DNA of 64,000 nt from Rothia sp035916755 (GTDB lineage: Bacteria; Actinomycetota; Actinomycetes; Actinomycetales; Micrococcaceae), in the NCBI RefSeq assembly GCF_035916755.1, contig NZ_JAYWIX010000006.1, positions 62,001 to 126,000 on the forward strand, given 5' to 3'. The notes beneath the pieces are model-generated. The model was not told where the DNA came from and ran no database searches. It saw only the letters and a list, made by a program, of their open reading frames with translations. Below, piece by piece: positions 42,451 through 49,936 of the stretch. A program made the position numbers and the translations under genes. The first letter of the stretch is position 1. The number at the start of each line of letters is the position of its first letter.

Positions 42451-42855
42451 TCACCAACTTTCCCACTGGCAAAAATTTGAAATACTGACATTCGCAAGAT
42501 GCATAGCTTCTTGGTCATTCTTATTGACGTTATAATAAAAACCTTCAAGGTCATTGCCAACAATATATGGATAAATTAAATTATACTTTTCTACCCACAC
42601 CTTACTGGCAAATAATAAATCTTCATCATGAGCTTTATCAGACATATCACGCATAACTTCTTCCACCCGCTTAGCCTGTTCAAGACTCAATGTTTTTTGA
42701 GCAACGGGCCAACCAACACCCAAAATTTCAAGCTGGCTACGCACATCGCTGCACCATGATTCAGTTGAAAGTTTGGAATCACTTGAACAAGCAAGCAAAA
42801 ATATACTGATAAGGAAAGTTAAGAAAATCCTAGAAAATTTAGAATAAATTTTCAC
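42451..42855 (-). CDS. Putative lipoprotein, unknown
   Basis: A 134-residue protein with a lipoprotein signal: hydrophobic stretch IFLTFLISIFLLAC, where Cys follows LLA (lipobox). GTG 42855 is preferred over ATG 42867 because GGAGG lies five bases before it and is itself inside the ATG frame. The mature part has two further Cys (SWCSDV and NFCQW) and is acidic. First gene of the low-GC operon. Confidence 0.6.
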   Translation of the reverse strand: MKIYSKFSRIFLTFLISIFLLACSSDSKLSTESWCSDVRSQLEILGVGWPVAQKTLSLEQAKRVEEVMRDMSDKAHDEDLLFASKVWVEKYNLIYPYIVGNDLEGFYYNVNKNDQEAMHLANVSISNFCQWESW

Positions 42856-43113
42856 CTCTACCTCCATGAAATTTTATCCACGCTAGATAGGTACACTCAG
42901 GAGTTTTTCCTGGAGAAACACTTAAAAATCCGATAAATTCATTTCTAAAAATATCATCCATAATAAATTATTCTCCTTGAGTTCTTGGTCAACCGCCTTT
43001 GGCTGAACTTGGGGATCAAAAGGGAAACCCCTTAGGGGCATTTTTACCACCCAACTCAGTAATTATCAATACTCTGATATAAAATTTTATTTACTGTTGA
43101 AAATCAAGCCTCC

Positions 43114-44568
43114 CTAAGCCACCCACGCCCCGCTGCGGGCTCGCAGACCCAGGGTGAGGGCGCGGGCGCCCATGTACCACAGGGCATAAGAGCACCACAG
43201 CAGCAGGTAGGCCAGGGTGGGGCCATCGACCAGCCCACCCCAGCCCCAGGAGGTGCCCCCGGCAAGCGGAGCGGGAGCGTCCGCACCGGCACCGAACCAG
43301 ACATACAGCCCGGCCAGCACCGGCAGGTAAGCCACCAGGGTGAAAAGCCCGGCCAGGCCCATGTAGCGCACGTCCTGGGCGCCGATCAGCACCCCGTCCA
43401 GAATAAAGACGTAGGCGGCCAGGGGCTGGCCCACAGCCAGCACCAGCAGCGACAGAGCAAAGAGGCGCTGCACTTCGGGATCAGGGGTAAAGACCCAGGC
43501 CAGACCAAACCCGACCGCCGGGCAGACCAGGGCTGTGACCAGGCCAAAGGCCAGGCTCCACCGCACCAGGCGGTTTTTGAGCTGAACCACCGCGCCCTGC
43601 CCCTGCCGGGTTGAAAGATCCTGCGCTCCCATCTCCTTACCCAGCAGGGCCTGGGCAGCAATGGCCAGGGTATCCAGGGCGAAGGCCAGCAGGTTAAAGA
43701 AGGCCATAGTCAGCTGATAGGCGGCCAGATTTTTCTCCCCCTGGCTGGTCACCACAAAGACCGTAGCCAGCAGGGCAATCCGCAGGCAGGCCGCCCGTAC
43801 CATCAGCCAGACCCCCACCCTAAAGACAGCCTTAAGACCGGCGAAGTCGGGCAGCCAGCCGGGCGTCCGCGCCGATACGCCGGAAGAGCTGGTAGCCGAG
43901 CCGGGCGTCCGTGTCCGCGCAACCACCGCGTAGGTCAGCACCAGGGCCATGCCCCACTGCACCACCGCCGTCGCCACCGCCGAGCCAGCCACACCCCAGC
44001 CTGCCGGGTAGACCAGGGCCCAGCTCAGCGGCACGTTGAGGGCAGCGCCAGCGGTAGCAACGTAGAGGGGGGTTTTGGCGTCCTGAAAACCGCGCAGGGC
44101 ACCGGTCGCAGCCAGCACCAGGAGCATGCCGGGCAGGCCCGCTAAGGAAGGCAGCAGGTAGGCGGTGGCGTGAGCAAGGACGTCCCCACCAGCCCCCAGC
44201 GCCCGCAGCAGGGGGCCTGCGGTCAGCGCCAGCAGCACCGCGAAGAAAAGGCCCAGACCAGCAGCCACCCACAGGCCGTTGCGGGCAGCAGCAAAAGCGC
44301 TGGGGGTATCGCCTGCCCCCACTGCCCGGGCTACCGCCGGGGTGGTGGAGTAGGCCAGAAAAACCATGAAGCCTACCAGGGTCTGCACCACGGTTGAACC
44401 CAGCGTCAGGCCAGCTAATGGGGCGCTGCCCAGGTGGCCCACGATGGCAGAATCGGCCAGCACCAGCAGGGGCTCAGCGATAAGGGCACCAAAAGCGGGC
44501 ACCGCCAGGGCAAGAATCTGACGGTTGAGCGAAGGCTGCCGGGGCGAAGAAGACGGTGTAGAGGGCAT
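43114..44568 (-). CDS. MATE-family efflux transporter
   Basis: A 484-residue membrane protein with about 12 hydrophobic segments and the MATE pattern of two six-helix halves. LALAVPAFGALIAEPLLVLADSAIVGHLG at the N terminus is typical of the DinF branch. It would export cationic or other drugs in exchange for H+ or Na+. Gly/Ala-rich, high-GC coding. Stands alone, with the GGCGTCCGC motif 15 bases before its start. Confidence 0.88.
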   Translation of the reverse strand: MPSTPSSSPRQPSLNRQILALAVPAFGALIAEPLLVLADSAIVGHLGSAPLAGLTLGSTVVQTLVGFMVFLAYSTTPAVARAVGAGDTPSAFAAARNGLWVAAGLGLFFAVLLALTAGPLLRALGAGGDVLAHATAYLLPSLAGLPGMLLVLAATGALRGFQDAKTPLYVATAGAALNVPLSWALVYPAGWGVAGSAVATAVVQWGMALVLTYAVVARTRTPGSATSSSGVSARTPGWLPDFAGLKAVFRVGVWLMVRAACLRIALLATVFVVTSQGEKNLAAYQLTMAFFNLLAFALDTLAIAAQALLGKEMGAQDLSTRQGQGAVVQLKNRLVRWSLAFGLVTALVCPAVGFGLAWVFTPDPEVQRLFALSLLVLAVGQPLAAYVFILDGVLIGAQDVRYMGLAGLFTLVAYLPVLAGLYVWFGAGADAPAPLAGGTSWGWGGLVDGPTLAYLLLWCSYALWYMGARALTLGLRARSGAWVA

Positions 44569-44595
44569 AGAACCACCCTACCGGCGTCCGCATGG

Positions 44596-44652
44596 GTAAG
44601 CGAAACCTTCATCTGCGTGTGCAAAGAACGCGCAGATGAAGGTTTCGGTTAC
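44596..44652 (-). terminator. Hairpin after shikimate dehydrogenase-like gene
   Basis: Arms 44596-44617 and 44631-44652 pair with one mismatch. Read on the minus strand the loop contains TTCTTTGCAC, as in the hairpin after paaG. It begins about 10 bases after the stop of the minus-strand gene at 44663. Confidence 0.65.
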
Positions 44653-44662
44653 TTTCAAGAAC

Positions 44663-45502
44663 CTAGCTAGCTTGAGCTTCTGCCTCGGCCACATCGGCGT
44701 CGCTGACCTCAACCCCGGTGTAGAGCTTGAACTGTTCAGCAGCCTGCAGGGCGATGACCTCACCACCGGTAATGACCTCCTTACCAGCGGCCCGGCCAGC
44801 GCGAATCAGCGGGGTTTCAACGGGCATGGCCACCACGTCAAAGACCACCTGGGCGGCCTCAATCGCGGTGGCGGGGTAGGCCAGGGTGTCTACCTCGGGG
44901 CCACCCTCCATACCGATGGGGGTGACGTTCACAATCACAGGGGCGGTCAGCTCGCCCACCTCAGCGGCCCAGGTGTAGCCGTAGCGGTCAGCCAGGGCAC
45001 GGCCGGTCTCTTCATTGCGGGCGATAATGGTGCCGGTGCGGAAGCCCGCGTCATAGAAGGCCCCGGCCACAGCCGCCGCCATGCCGCCCGAACCGCGCAG
45101 CAGGAAGGGCAGAGCGGGGTCAACCCGGTGGGAGGCCAGCAGGGAGGCCACCGCAATCACGTCGGTGTTGTAGGCCTTGAGGTAACCATCAGTGTTCACG
45201 ATGGTGTTAACCGCACCAATCACTTCAGCGGAGTGGTCTATCTCGTTGACCAGGGGAATTACCGCCTGCTTGAAGGGCATGGACACCGAGCAGCCCCGAA
45301 TGCCCAGGGCCCGCACACCGCCAATAGCGGCCTCAATGTCGGTGGTGGTCATGGCCTTATAGAGAAAGTCCAGGCCAAACTTTTCATAGAGATAGTTGTG
45401 GAACTTAATACCGTGGTTTGAGGGGCGACCCGAGAGGGAGATGCAGACAGTGGTGTCGCGGTTCAGGGGCGGACGGCCAGGCGCAGCGGGTGAGCTAGTC
45501 AT
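44663..45502 (-). CDS. Shikimate dehydrogenase-like protein (SDH-L type)
   Basis: A 279-residue NAD(P)-dependent oxidoreductase. CISLSGRPSNHGIKFHNYLYE, IRGCSVSMPFKQAV with the catalytic Lys, AYNTDVIA with the catalytic Asp and LRGSGGMAAAV as the nucleotide loop match the HI0607-like (SDH-L) branch rather than the main AroE, which has GAGGA. Enzymes of this branch reduce dehydroshikimate poorly and may use another substrate. ATG 45502 with AAGGAAA upstream. Confidence 0.85.
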   Translation of the reverse strand: MTSSPAAPGRPPLNRDTTVCISLSGRPSNHGIKFHNYLYEKFGLDFLYKAMTTTDIEAAIGGVRALGIRGCSVSMPFKQAVIPLVNEIDHSAEVIGAVNTIVNTDGYLKAYNTDVIAVASLLASHRVDPALPFLLRGSGGMAAAVAGAFYDAGFRTGTIIARNEETGRALADRYGYTWAAEVGELTAPVIVNVTPIGMEGGPEVDTLAYPATAIEAAQVVFDVVAMPVETPLIRAGRAAGKEVITGGEVIALQAAEQFKLYTGVEVSDADVAEAEAQAS

Positions 45503-45605
45503 AGGGTGTTTTCCTTGGTGAGGGTTCGAGCCGGGCTCCTCACAGCGGGGTCAACCCGGCCTGACTCTTTCACCCTACCACCGGCGTCCGCGCAGGGCAT
45601 GCCAG

Positions 45606-46118
45606 CTAGGGCCGGGTCATAATGTAGGTTTTACGGCCCGCAAACTCGTCAGCGCGCGCAATGACAAAACCCTCTTTTTCGTAGAAACGAATCGCGCGGG
45701 CGTTGGTGGAGAGCACCTCAAGTTCAGCCGGGCCGGAGTCAAGCACCTCGCCCAGCAGGGCCTGGGCAACTCCCGTGCCGAAGGCCTCGGGTAGCAGGTA
45801 GAGCATTTCAAGTTTCTGTACCTCGTAGGGCATCTGTGAGGCGAAAGCTAAGCCCAGTAGCTTGCCCGCAGCGTCCTTTTCTACCGCGACCAGGGCACGG
45901 CGGTGCTGGCCCAGTTGCTGCTGAATGTCCTCGCCGGTACCGCCGGTGGAATCTAGCCACTCTGCGAATCCGGTAGCGCGGGCGTCTAGCTGCTCTTCTT
46001 GTTTGGCAAACATTTGGGGGGTAAATGTGCCCGCGTAGGCGTGACGCCAGGACGTCATACGCAACTCTTCCCACGCCCTAGCCTCTGCGGGCACAGGCGG
46101 GCGAACCTCAAAATTCAT
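45606..46118 (-). CDS. GNAT-family N-acetyltransferase
   Basis: A 170-residue GNAT protein. The acetyl-CoA strand is KLEMLYLLPEAFGTGVAQALLGEVL (residues about 100-124), with the C-terminal ARAIRFYEKEGFVIA typical of the fold. Substrate unknown. GAGGAGAA before the ATG. Single-gene unit next to a second, unrelated GNAT. Confidence 0.85.
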   Translation of the reverse strand: MNFEVRPPVPAEARAWEELRMTSWRHAYAGTFTPQMFAKQEEQLDARATGFAEWLDSTGGTGEDIQQQLGQHRRALVAVEKDAAGKLLGLAFASQMPYEVQKLEMLYLLPEAFGTGVAQALLGEVLDSGPAELEVLSTNARAIRFYEKEGFVIARADEFAGRKTYIMTRP

Positions 46119-46208
46119 TATTCTCCTCGAGCCCTGCAGCTGCGAGCGAGTGGGGGAAGGCAGGGCGTAGAGATATGATATCGCACTGCCTCGCGCTATC
46201 TTCAGGTT

Positions 46209-46730
46209 TTAAATAGACAGGTGGTAGATGTAGTCGTGGGCAACCTCCGTCGCGGTGAGCTGGAAGGTGCGTTCCCCTACCTTGGTGAATCCCATCTTTT
46301 CGTAGAAGGCCTGGGCACGGTGATTGAGCTGGTGGGTGCCCAGGTGCAGGCCGTCTTTGCCGTCGGCGCGGGCAGTTTCGATGACGGCGCTCATGAGTTC
46401 CCTAGCCAGACCGGTGCCGCGGGTTTCGGCGGAGAGGTAGAACTTGCTCAGATAGGCGGCCTTGCCGGGGATTTCGGCGGGCTGGGGTGCCTCGTGGTCA
46501 ATGCCGAAGTAGGCGATGATGTCGCCTGCCTCATTGACGGCCAGGGTGAAGCTGTAGGCGCCAGTTTCGATGTAGCGGGTGAAGGACGCCTCATCTAGGT
46601 TGTCTCTCACAAAGGCCGCTACGATCTCGCGCGGAACCACGGACGGTGCGGCGTCGGGGAAGTGGGCGCTGGCAAAAGCTGAGAGGGCGGGCACATCGGC
46701 AAGGACGGCCGGGCGCAAGGTGTGGGGCAT
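46209..46730 (-). CDS. GNAT-family N-acetyltransferase
   Basis: A 173-residue GNAT protein; the acetyl-CoA loop is YLSKFYLSAETRGTGLARELMSAVI (residues about 90-115) and the end motif is NHRAQAFYEKMGFTKVGE. Substrate unknown. It starts two bases after the S4 protein stop, so the two are co-transcribed. Confidence 0.85.
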   Translation of the reverse strand: MPHTLRPAVLADVPALSAFASAHFPDAAPSVVPREIVAAFVRDNLDEASFTRYIETGAYSFTLAVNEAGDIIAYFGIDHEAPQPAEIPGKAAYLSKFYLSAETRGTGLARELMSAVIETARADGKDGLHLGTHQLNHRAQAFYEKMGFTKVGERTFQLTATEVAHDYIYHLSI

Positions 46731-46732
46731 GG

Positions 46733-47140
46733 CTATTCTTTCTCGTAGCCGCGGAGCTTGTTGAGGGCGCGGCGTTCATTTTTGGTGGGTCGGCCTGCGC
46801 CCCGGTCGCGGCGGGGCAGGGCGCCGCTGGTGAGGTAGGCGGGTTTAGGGGCTGAGATGTCGTCGTAGCAGGTGACAGCCACGGGTGCGCCGACGCGCTT
46901 GGAGATGGTTTTGCGCACGATGAGCACGCGTTCCCAGCCGGGGTAGCGCACAGTGACCGTGTCGCCGGGTTTGATTTTCTGGGAGGGCTTGGCGTGCTCG
47001 CTGTTGATGCGCACGTGCCCGGCTTTGACCTCGGTGGACGCTAGTGAACGGGTTTTGAACACGCGCACCGACCAGAGCCAGGCGTCGATGCGCACAGGCA
47101 GCTGCGGCTCTACGGGGGCTGAGTCTGCGGGTGAAGTCAT
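46733..47140 (-). CDS. S4-domain RNA-binding protein (HslR/Hsp15-like)
   Basis: A 135-residue protein. VRIDAWLWSVRVFKTRSLASTEVKAGHVRIN (residues about 15-45) is the S4 RNA-binding domain; the basic C terminus RRDRGAGRPTKNERRALNKL is characteristic of the Hsp15 family, which rescues stalled 50S subunits carrying nascent chains. Leads the two-gene unit with a GNAT. Confidence 0.88.
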   Translation of the reverse strand: MTSPADSAPVEPQLPVRIDAWLWSVRVFKTRSLASTEVKAGHVRINSEHAKPSQKIKPGDTVTVRYPGWERVLIVRKTISKRVGAPVAVTCYDDISAPKPAYLTSGALPRRDRGAGRPTKNERRALNKLRGYEKE

Positions 47141-47181
47141 GTATCTAGGCTACCTAATGAGCAAGCAAAGCCCTGACCCAC

Positions 47182-47244
47182 GTGAGCGTGCATCATATCG
47201 CTGAGCGTGCAGCAGTCGCGCGCACTCTCGGCGATATGACGCAC
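47182..47244. terminator. Imperfect hairpin between divergent genes
   Basis: GTGCATCATATCGC (47188-47201) pairs with GGCGATATGACGCAC (about 47230-47244) around a GC-rich loop. It sits between two genes pointing apart, so it is more likely an operator or transcript 5' structure than a terminator. Confidence 0.35.
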
Positions 47245-47281
47245 TTTCGCTGCTCCTTGGGGCTCGCACTGCCGTACACTG

Positions 47282-48247
47282 ATGCCTATGACTGCCCCTA
47301 CCGCACCCGTTATTCCTGCCGATTCCTGCTCCCTGCCGGTTGATGAGAATCTACCGGGCACCGCCGCCCGTGAGTCACGCTGGGTACTGCTAGAACACCC
47401 CGGCGGCTGGGGTCGAGATATTCTCGACGGCACCACCTTTGGCCCTGAGCTTTCGACCGCCCTCAAAGAGAAGATGGCACAAGCCGGCGCCCGCCTGCTG
47501 TTGATTCGGCAGCCCGGCCGTGAAGGCCAGAAAGTCAAGGACGCCGGCGCCCGCCGCCGCGCCTTCGTAGCGGTTACCGGGGGTAGGGATTTTTCACCCG
47601 CCCAGCTCTACTCTTTTGAGGTAACAGGCGCGGAGGATTTACTCTCCCTCCCCCTCGAAACCCCCGAAAACATACCCGGTGCGGTTGTTTCACGTGAAAC
47701 GCTGACCTTAATCTGCACCCATTCCAAGCGCGACCGCTGCTGTGCGGTACGTGGCCGCCCCATCGCGTCCTTTGTTGCCGAGCAGCTAGCAGACGGCAGT
47801 GTCTGGGAGTGCTCCCACACCGGTGGGCACCGCTTCGCCCCGGTTGCCATCAGCCTACCCACCGGCTATACCTACGGGCGGCTGAATTTCGAGCAGGCCC
47901 TCACCCTTGCCCAGGGTGCCCAGCAGGGCCGGGTAGAACTTACCGGACTGCGCGGGCGCTCCGCCCACTCCCCTATCGAGCAGGTAGCAGAGGTGGCCGC
48001 CCGTACCCTCCTTGCGGACGCCGGTGAGCGCCCCGGCCCCAACGACCTGAACCCCGGTGAAATGACCGCCACCGAACCAGACCTGCACGCCGCCCATATC
48101 GCCCATCGCGACGGCTGTTTCTGGGTAGTCACCGCCCGCCGCACCGAGCTAGCGCCGCGAGCGGCGTCCTGCGGTAAGGACGCCGGCCCCGCCTTCAGCT
48201 GGGAGGTCGTCAGCCTGCACCCAGCACGGCTGTACGAAGACGGTTAA
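47282..48247 (+). CDS. Sucrase/ferredoxin-like protein
   Basis: A 321-residue protein of the Suc_Fer-like family (thioredoxin-like 2Fe-2S fold). CTHSKRDRCCAVRGRPIA and WECSHTGGHRFAPVAIS carry the conserved Cys and His residues. Function in bacteria is unclear, probably redox. No ribosome site; TACACT at 47275-47280 would place transcription start close to the second ATG (47288), so the message may be leaderless and the true start 47288. Confidence 0.82.
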   Translation: MPMTAPTAPVIPADSCSLPVDENLPGTAARESRWVLLEHPGGWGRDILDGTTFGPELSTALKEKMAQAGARLLLIRQPGREGQKVKDAGARRRAFVAVTGGRDFSPAQLYSFEVTGAEDLLSLPLETPENIPGAVVSRETLTLICTHSKRDRCCAVRGRPIASFVAEQLADGSVWECSHTGGHRFAPVAISLPTGYTYGRLNFEQALTLAQGAQQGRVELTGLRGRSAHSPIEQVAEVAARTLLADAGERPGPNDLNPGEMTATEPDLHAAHIAHRDGCFWVVTARRTELAPRAASCGKDAGPAFSWEVVSLHPARLYEDG

Positions 48248-48439
48248 GTTTCTCTTGGTAAGCACCGCCCATGTCGTGGGCTTCGCCGGCGTGATGTTGA
48301 GGGGCCGCGGGTGCGGTCCCGTTCGGTTGGATTCGTCATACTTTCGCTCTAGACCCGCTCCCTGGCGCCTTCCAGCGAGCGCACAGTTACCCCGTTACCT
48401 TTTAAGAGCGCACACAAAGACACCCCAAACCAGGTGAAA
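48248..48439. other. Spacer left of the IS110 element
   Basis: Between the ferredoxin-like gene and the proposed left border of the insertion element. No gene; it may contain the chromosomal sequence into which the element inserted. Confidence 0.4.
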
Positions 48440-48447
48440 CTAGAAGC

Positions 48448-48654
48448 GTAAGTAACCAGCCCGCCCCGCACACGGCTTCAATACCCCCAGCCAAACAAAT
48501 AATGGTCAGGGGGGTGTCGCCACCGAGGCGGGAACCGGCTCACAAACCATCGCTAATAGAAGCACGATCCAAAGCCAAAGGAAGACGGGCTGCGAGATTC
48601 GTGAACCACCGGTTACTTCACACCATAACCCGCAAAACACAAAGGTGCGAAGCA
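48448..48654 (+). ncRNA. Candidate bridge RNA region of the IS110 element
   Basis: IS110 elements encode a bridge RNA in the non-coding left end. Here GGTTACTT (48612-48619) is complementary to AAGTAACC (48450-48457) at the left end of the element, and GGGGGGTG (48509-48516) is complementary to CACCCCC just outside the right border (49857-49863). The order, target-like match before donor-like match, is as expected. Exact ends of the RNA are unknown. Confidence 0.4.
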
Positions 48655-49840
48655 ATGACCGAAATTTACCTCGGACTAGACGTCGGCAAAACCACCCACC
48701 ACGCTACAGCCCTGACCACCACAGGAAAGAAAATCTGGGACAAACCCCTGCCCCAATCAGAACCCAAAATCCGAGAACTCCTTGAAAAACTATCAGCCCA
48801 AGGAACTGTTCTGTTGGTAGTGGACCAGCCTAAAACAATTGGCGCTCTACCGGTAGCTATCGCACAAAATATGGGAATCAAAGTCGCCTATCTGCCAGGA
48901 CTAACCATGCGCAGAGTAGCCGATTTACACCCCGGCGAAGCCAAAACTGACGCCAGGGACGCCTTCATCATCGCTGAAACAGCCCGCACCATGCCACATA
49001 CCCTGCATGGAATAACAGTTGCTGATGAAACCACCGCTGAATTATCGATGCTCTGCGGTTTTGACGATGACCTAGCAGCTAACGCCACCGCTGTTTCAAA
49101 TCGCTTACGCGGTTTTCTCACCCAGATTCATCCGCATCTTGAAAGGGTGCTTGGACCCAGACTTTCACACCCAGCAATCCTTGAATTGCTGAAGAAGTAC
49201 CCGGCCCCAGCAGACCTTCACTCGGTAGGGCGTACCAAGGTGCGTAACCTACTGAAAAAGAAAGCACCGCGCCTTGCACCAAAACTCACCGATGAGATTT
49301 TCCAAGCTCTTGATGAGCAAACAGTCATCGTTGCTGGAACAGCAAGTGCTTCTCAGGTCATTTCTGCCCTAGCTGCCCAGCTTGAGTTGATTCTGGCACA
49401 GCGTAGTGAAGCAGAGCAGCAGATACTGGATTTGGTGGAAGCTCATCCTTTATCAGCAGTTATTCGTTCGATGCCTGGGGTGGGTGTGCGCACCAGTGCC
49501 AGGATTCTAACTGAGGTGGTGGGTAAGGATTTTAAGGATGCTTCTCATCTGGCTTCTTATGCTGGGATTGCGCCAGTGGATAGAAAATCGGGTACCTCAA
49601 TTAAGGGTTCCCACGCCTCACGGCGTGGGAACAAAGCACTCAAGCGAGTGCTTTTCTTATCTGTTTTTGCTTCGTTGAAGGCTGATCAGGCTTCGCGTGC
49701 TTATTACGATCGCAAGTGTGCGGAGGGTAAGCGGCATAATCAGGTGCGTGATGGCGTTGGCTCGTCGACGGGTGAATGTTTTGTTTGCGATGTTGAGGGA
49801 TGGGTGTTTTTATGAGTCTCGTGTGTCGGTGGGGGTTTGA
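48655..49840 (+). pseudogene. IS110 recombinase, frameshifted near the C terminus
   Basis: Starts MTEIYLGLDVGKTTHHAT. The N-terminal RuvC-like DEDD residues are visible (LGLDVGK, LLVVDQPKTIGA, EAKTDARDAFIIAE), and the C-terminal domain has MPGVGVRTSARILTEV and the serine region SIKGSHASRRGNKALKR. Normal reading stops matching at YDRKCAEGKRHNQ (about 49745): the frame then gives VRDGVGSSTGE, while the +2 frame gives the expected MALARRRVNVLFAMLRDG to the TGA at 49838-49840. One extra base near 49745-49755 explains it. The uninterrupted ORF ends at 49815. The core domains are intact, so partial function is possible. Confidence 0.82.
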
Positions 49841-49881
49841 CGAAAACTATAGAAGCACCCCCTTCCAGCAGCAATAAACTA

Positions 49882-49932
49882 AAAGATTGTACGGTGACTG
49901 TACAATCTTTTGCACACTCACTGTACAATCTT
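49882..49932 (+). promoter_or_regulatory. Triple operator before the AAA-TIR gene
   Basis: AAAGATTGTAC (49882-49892) and GTACAATCTTT (49900-49910) form an 11-bp inverted repeat, and ACTGTACAATCTT is repeated 23 bases on (49897-49909 and 49920-49932). The last copy ends five bases before the ATG. This looks like a cooperative repressor site. Confidence 0.6.
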
Positions 49933-49936
49933 ATAC

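Larger units (their letters stand above)
48440..49848 (+). mobile_element. IS110-family insertion sequence
   Basis: About 1.4 kb. Proposed borders are the repeated CT core in AAACTAGAAGC (48437-48447) and AAACTATAGAAGC (49844-49856); the shared AGAAGC helps locate them. It has the IS110 plan: no long terminal inverted repeats, a roughly 200-base non-coding left end and one recombinase gene. Borders are inferred by eye. Confidence 0.65.
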
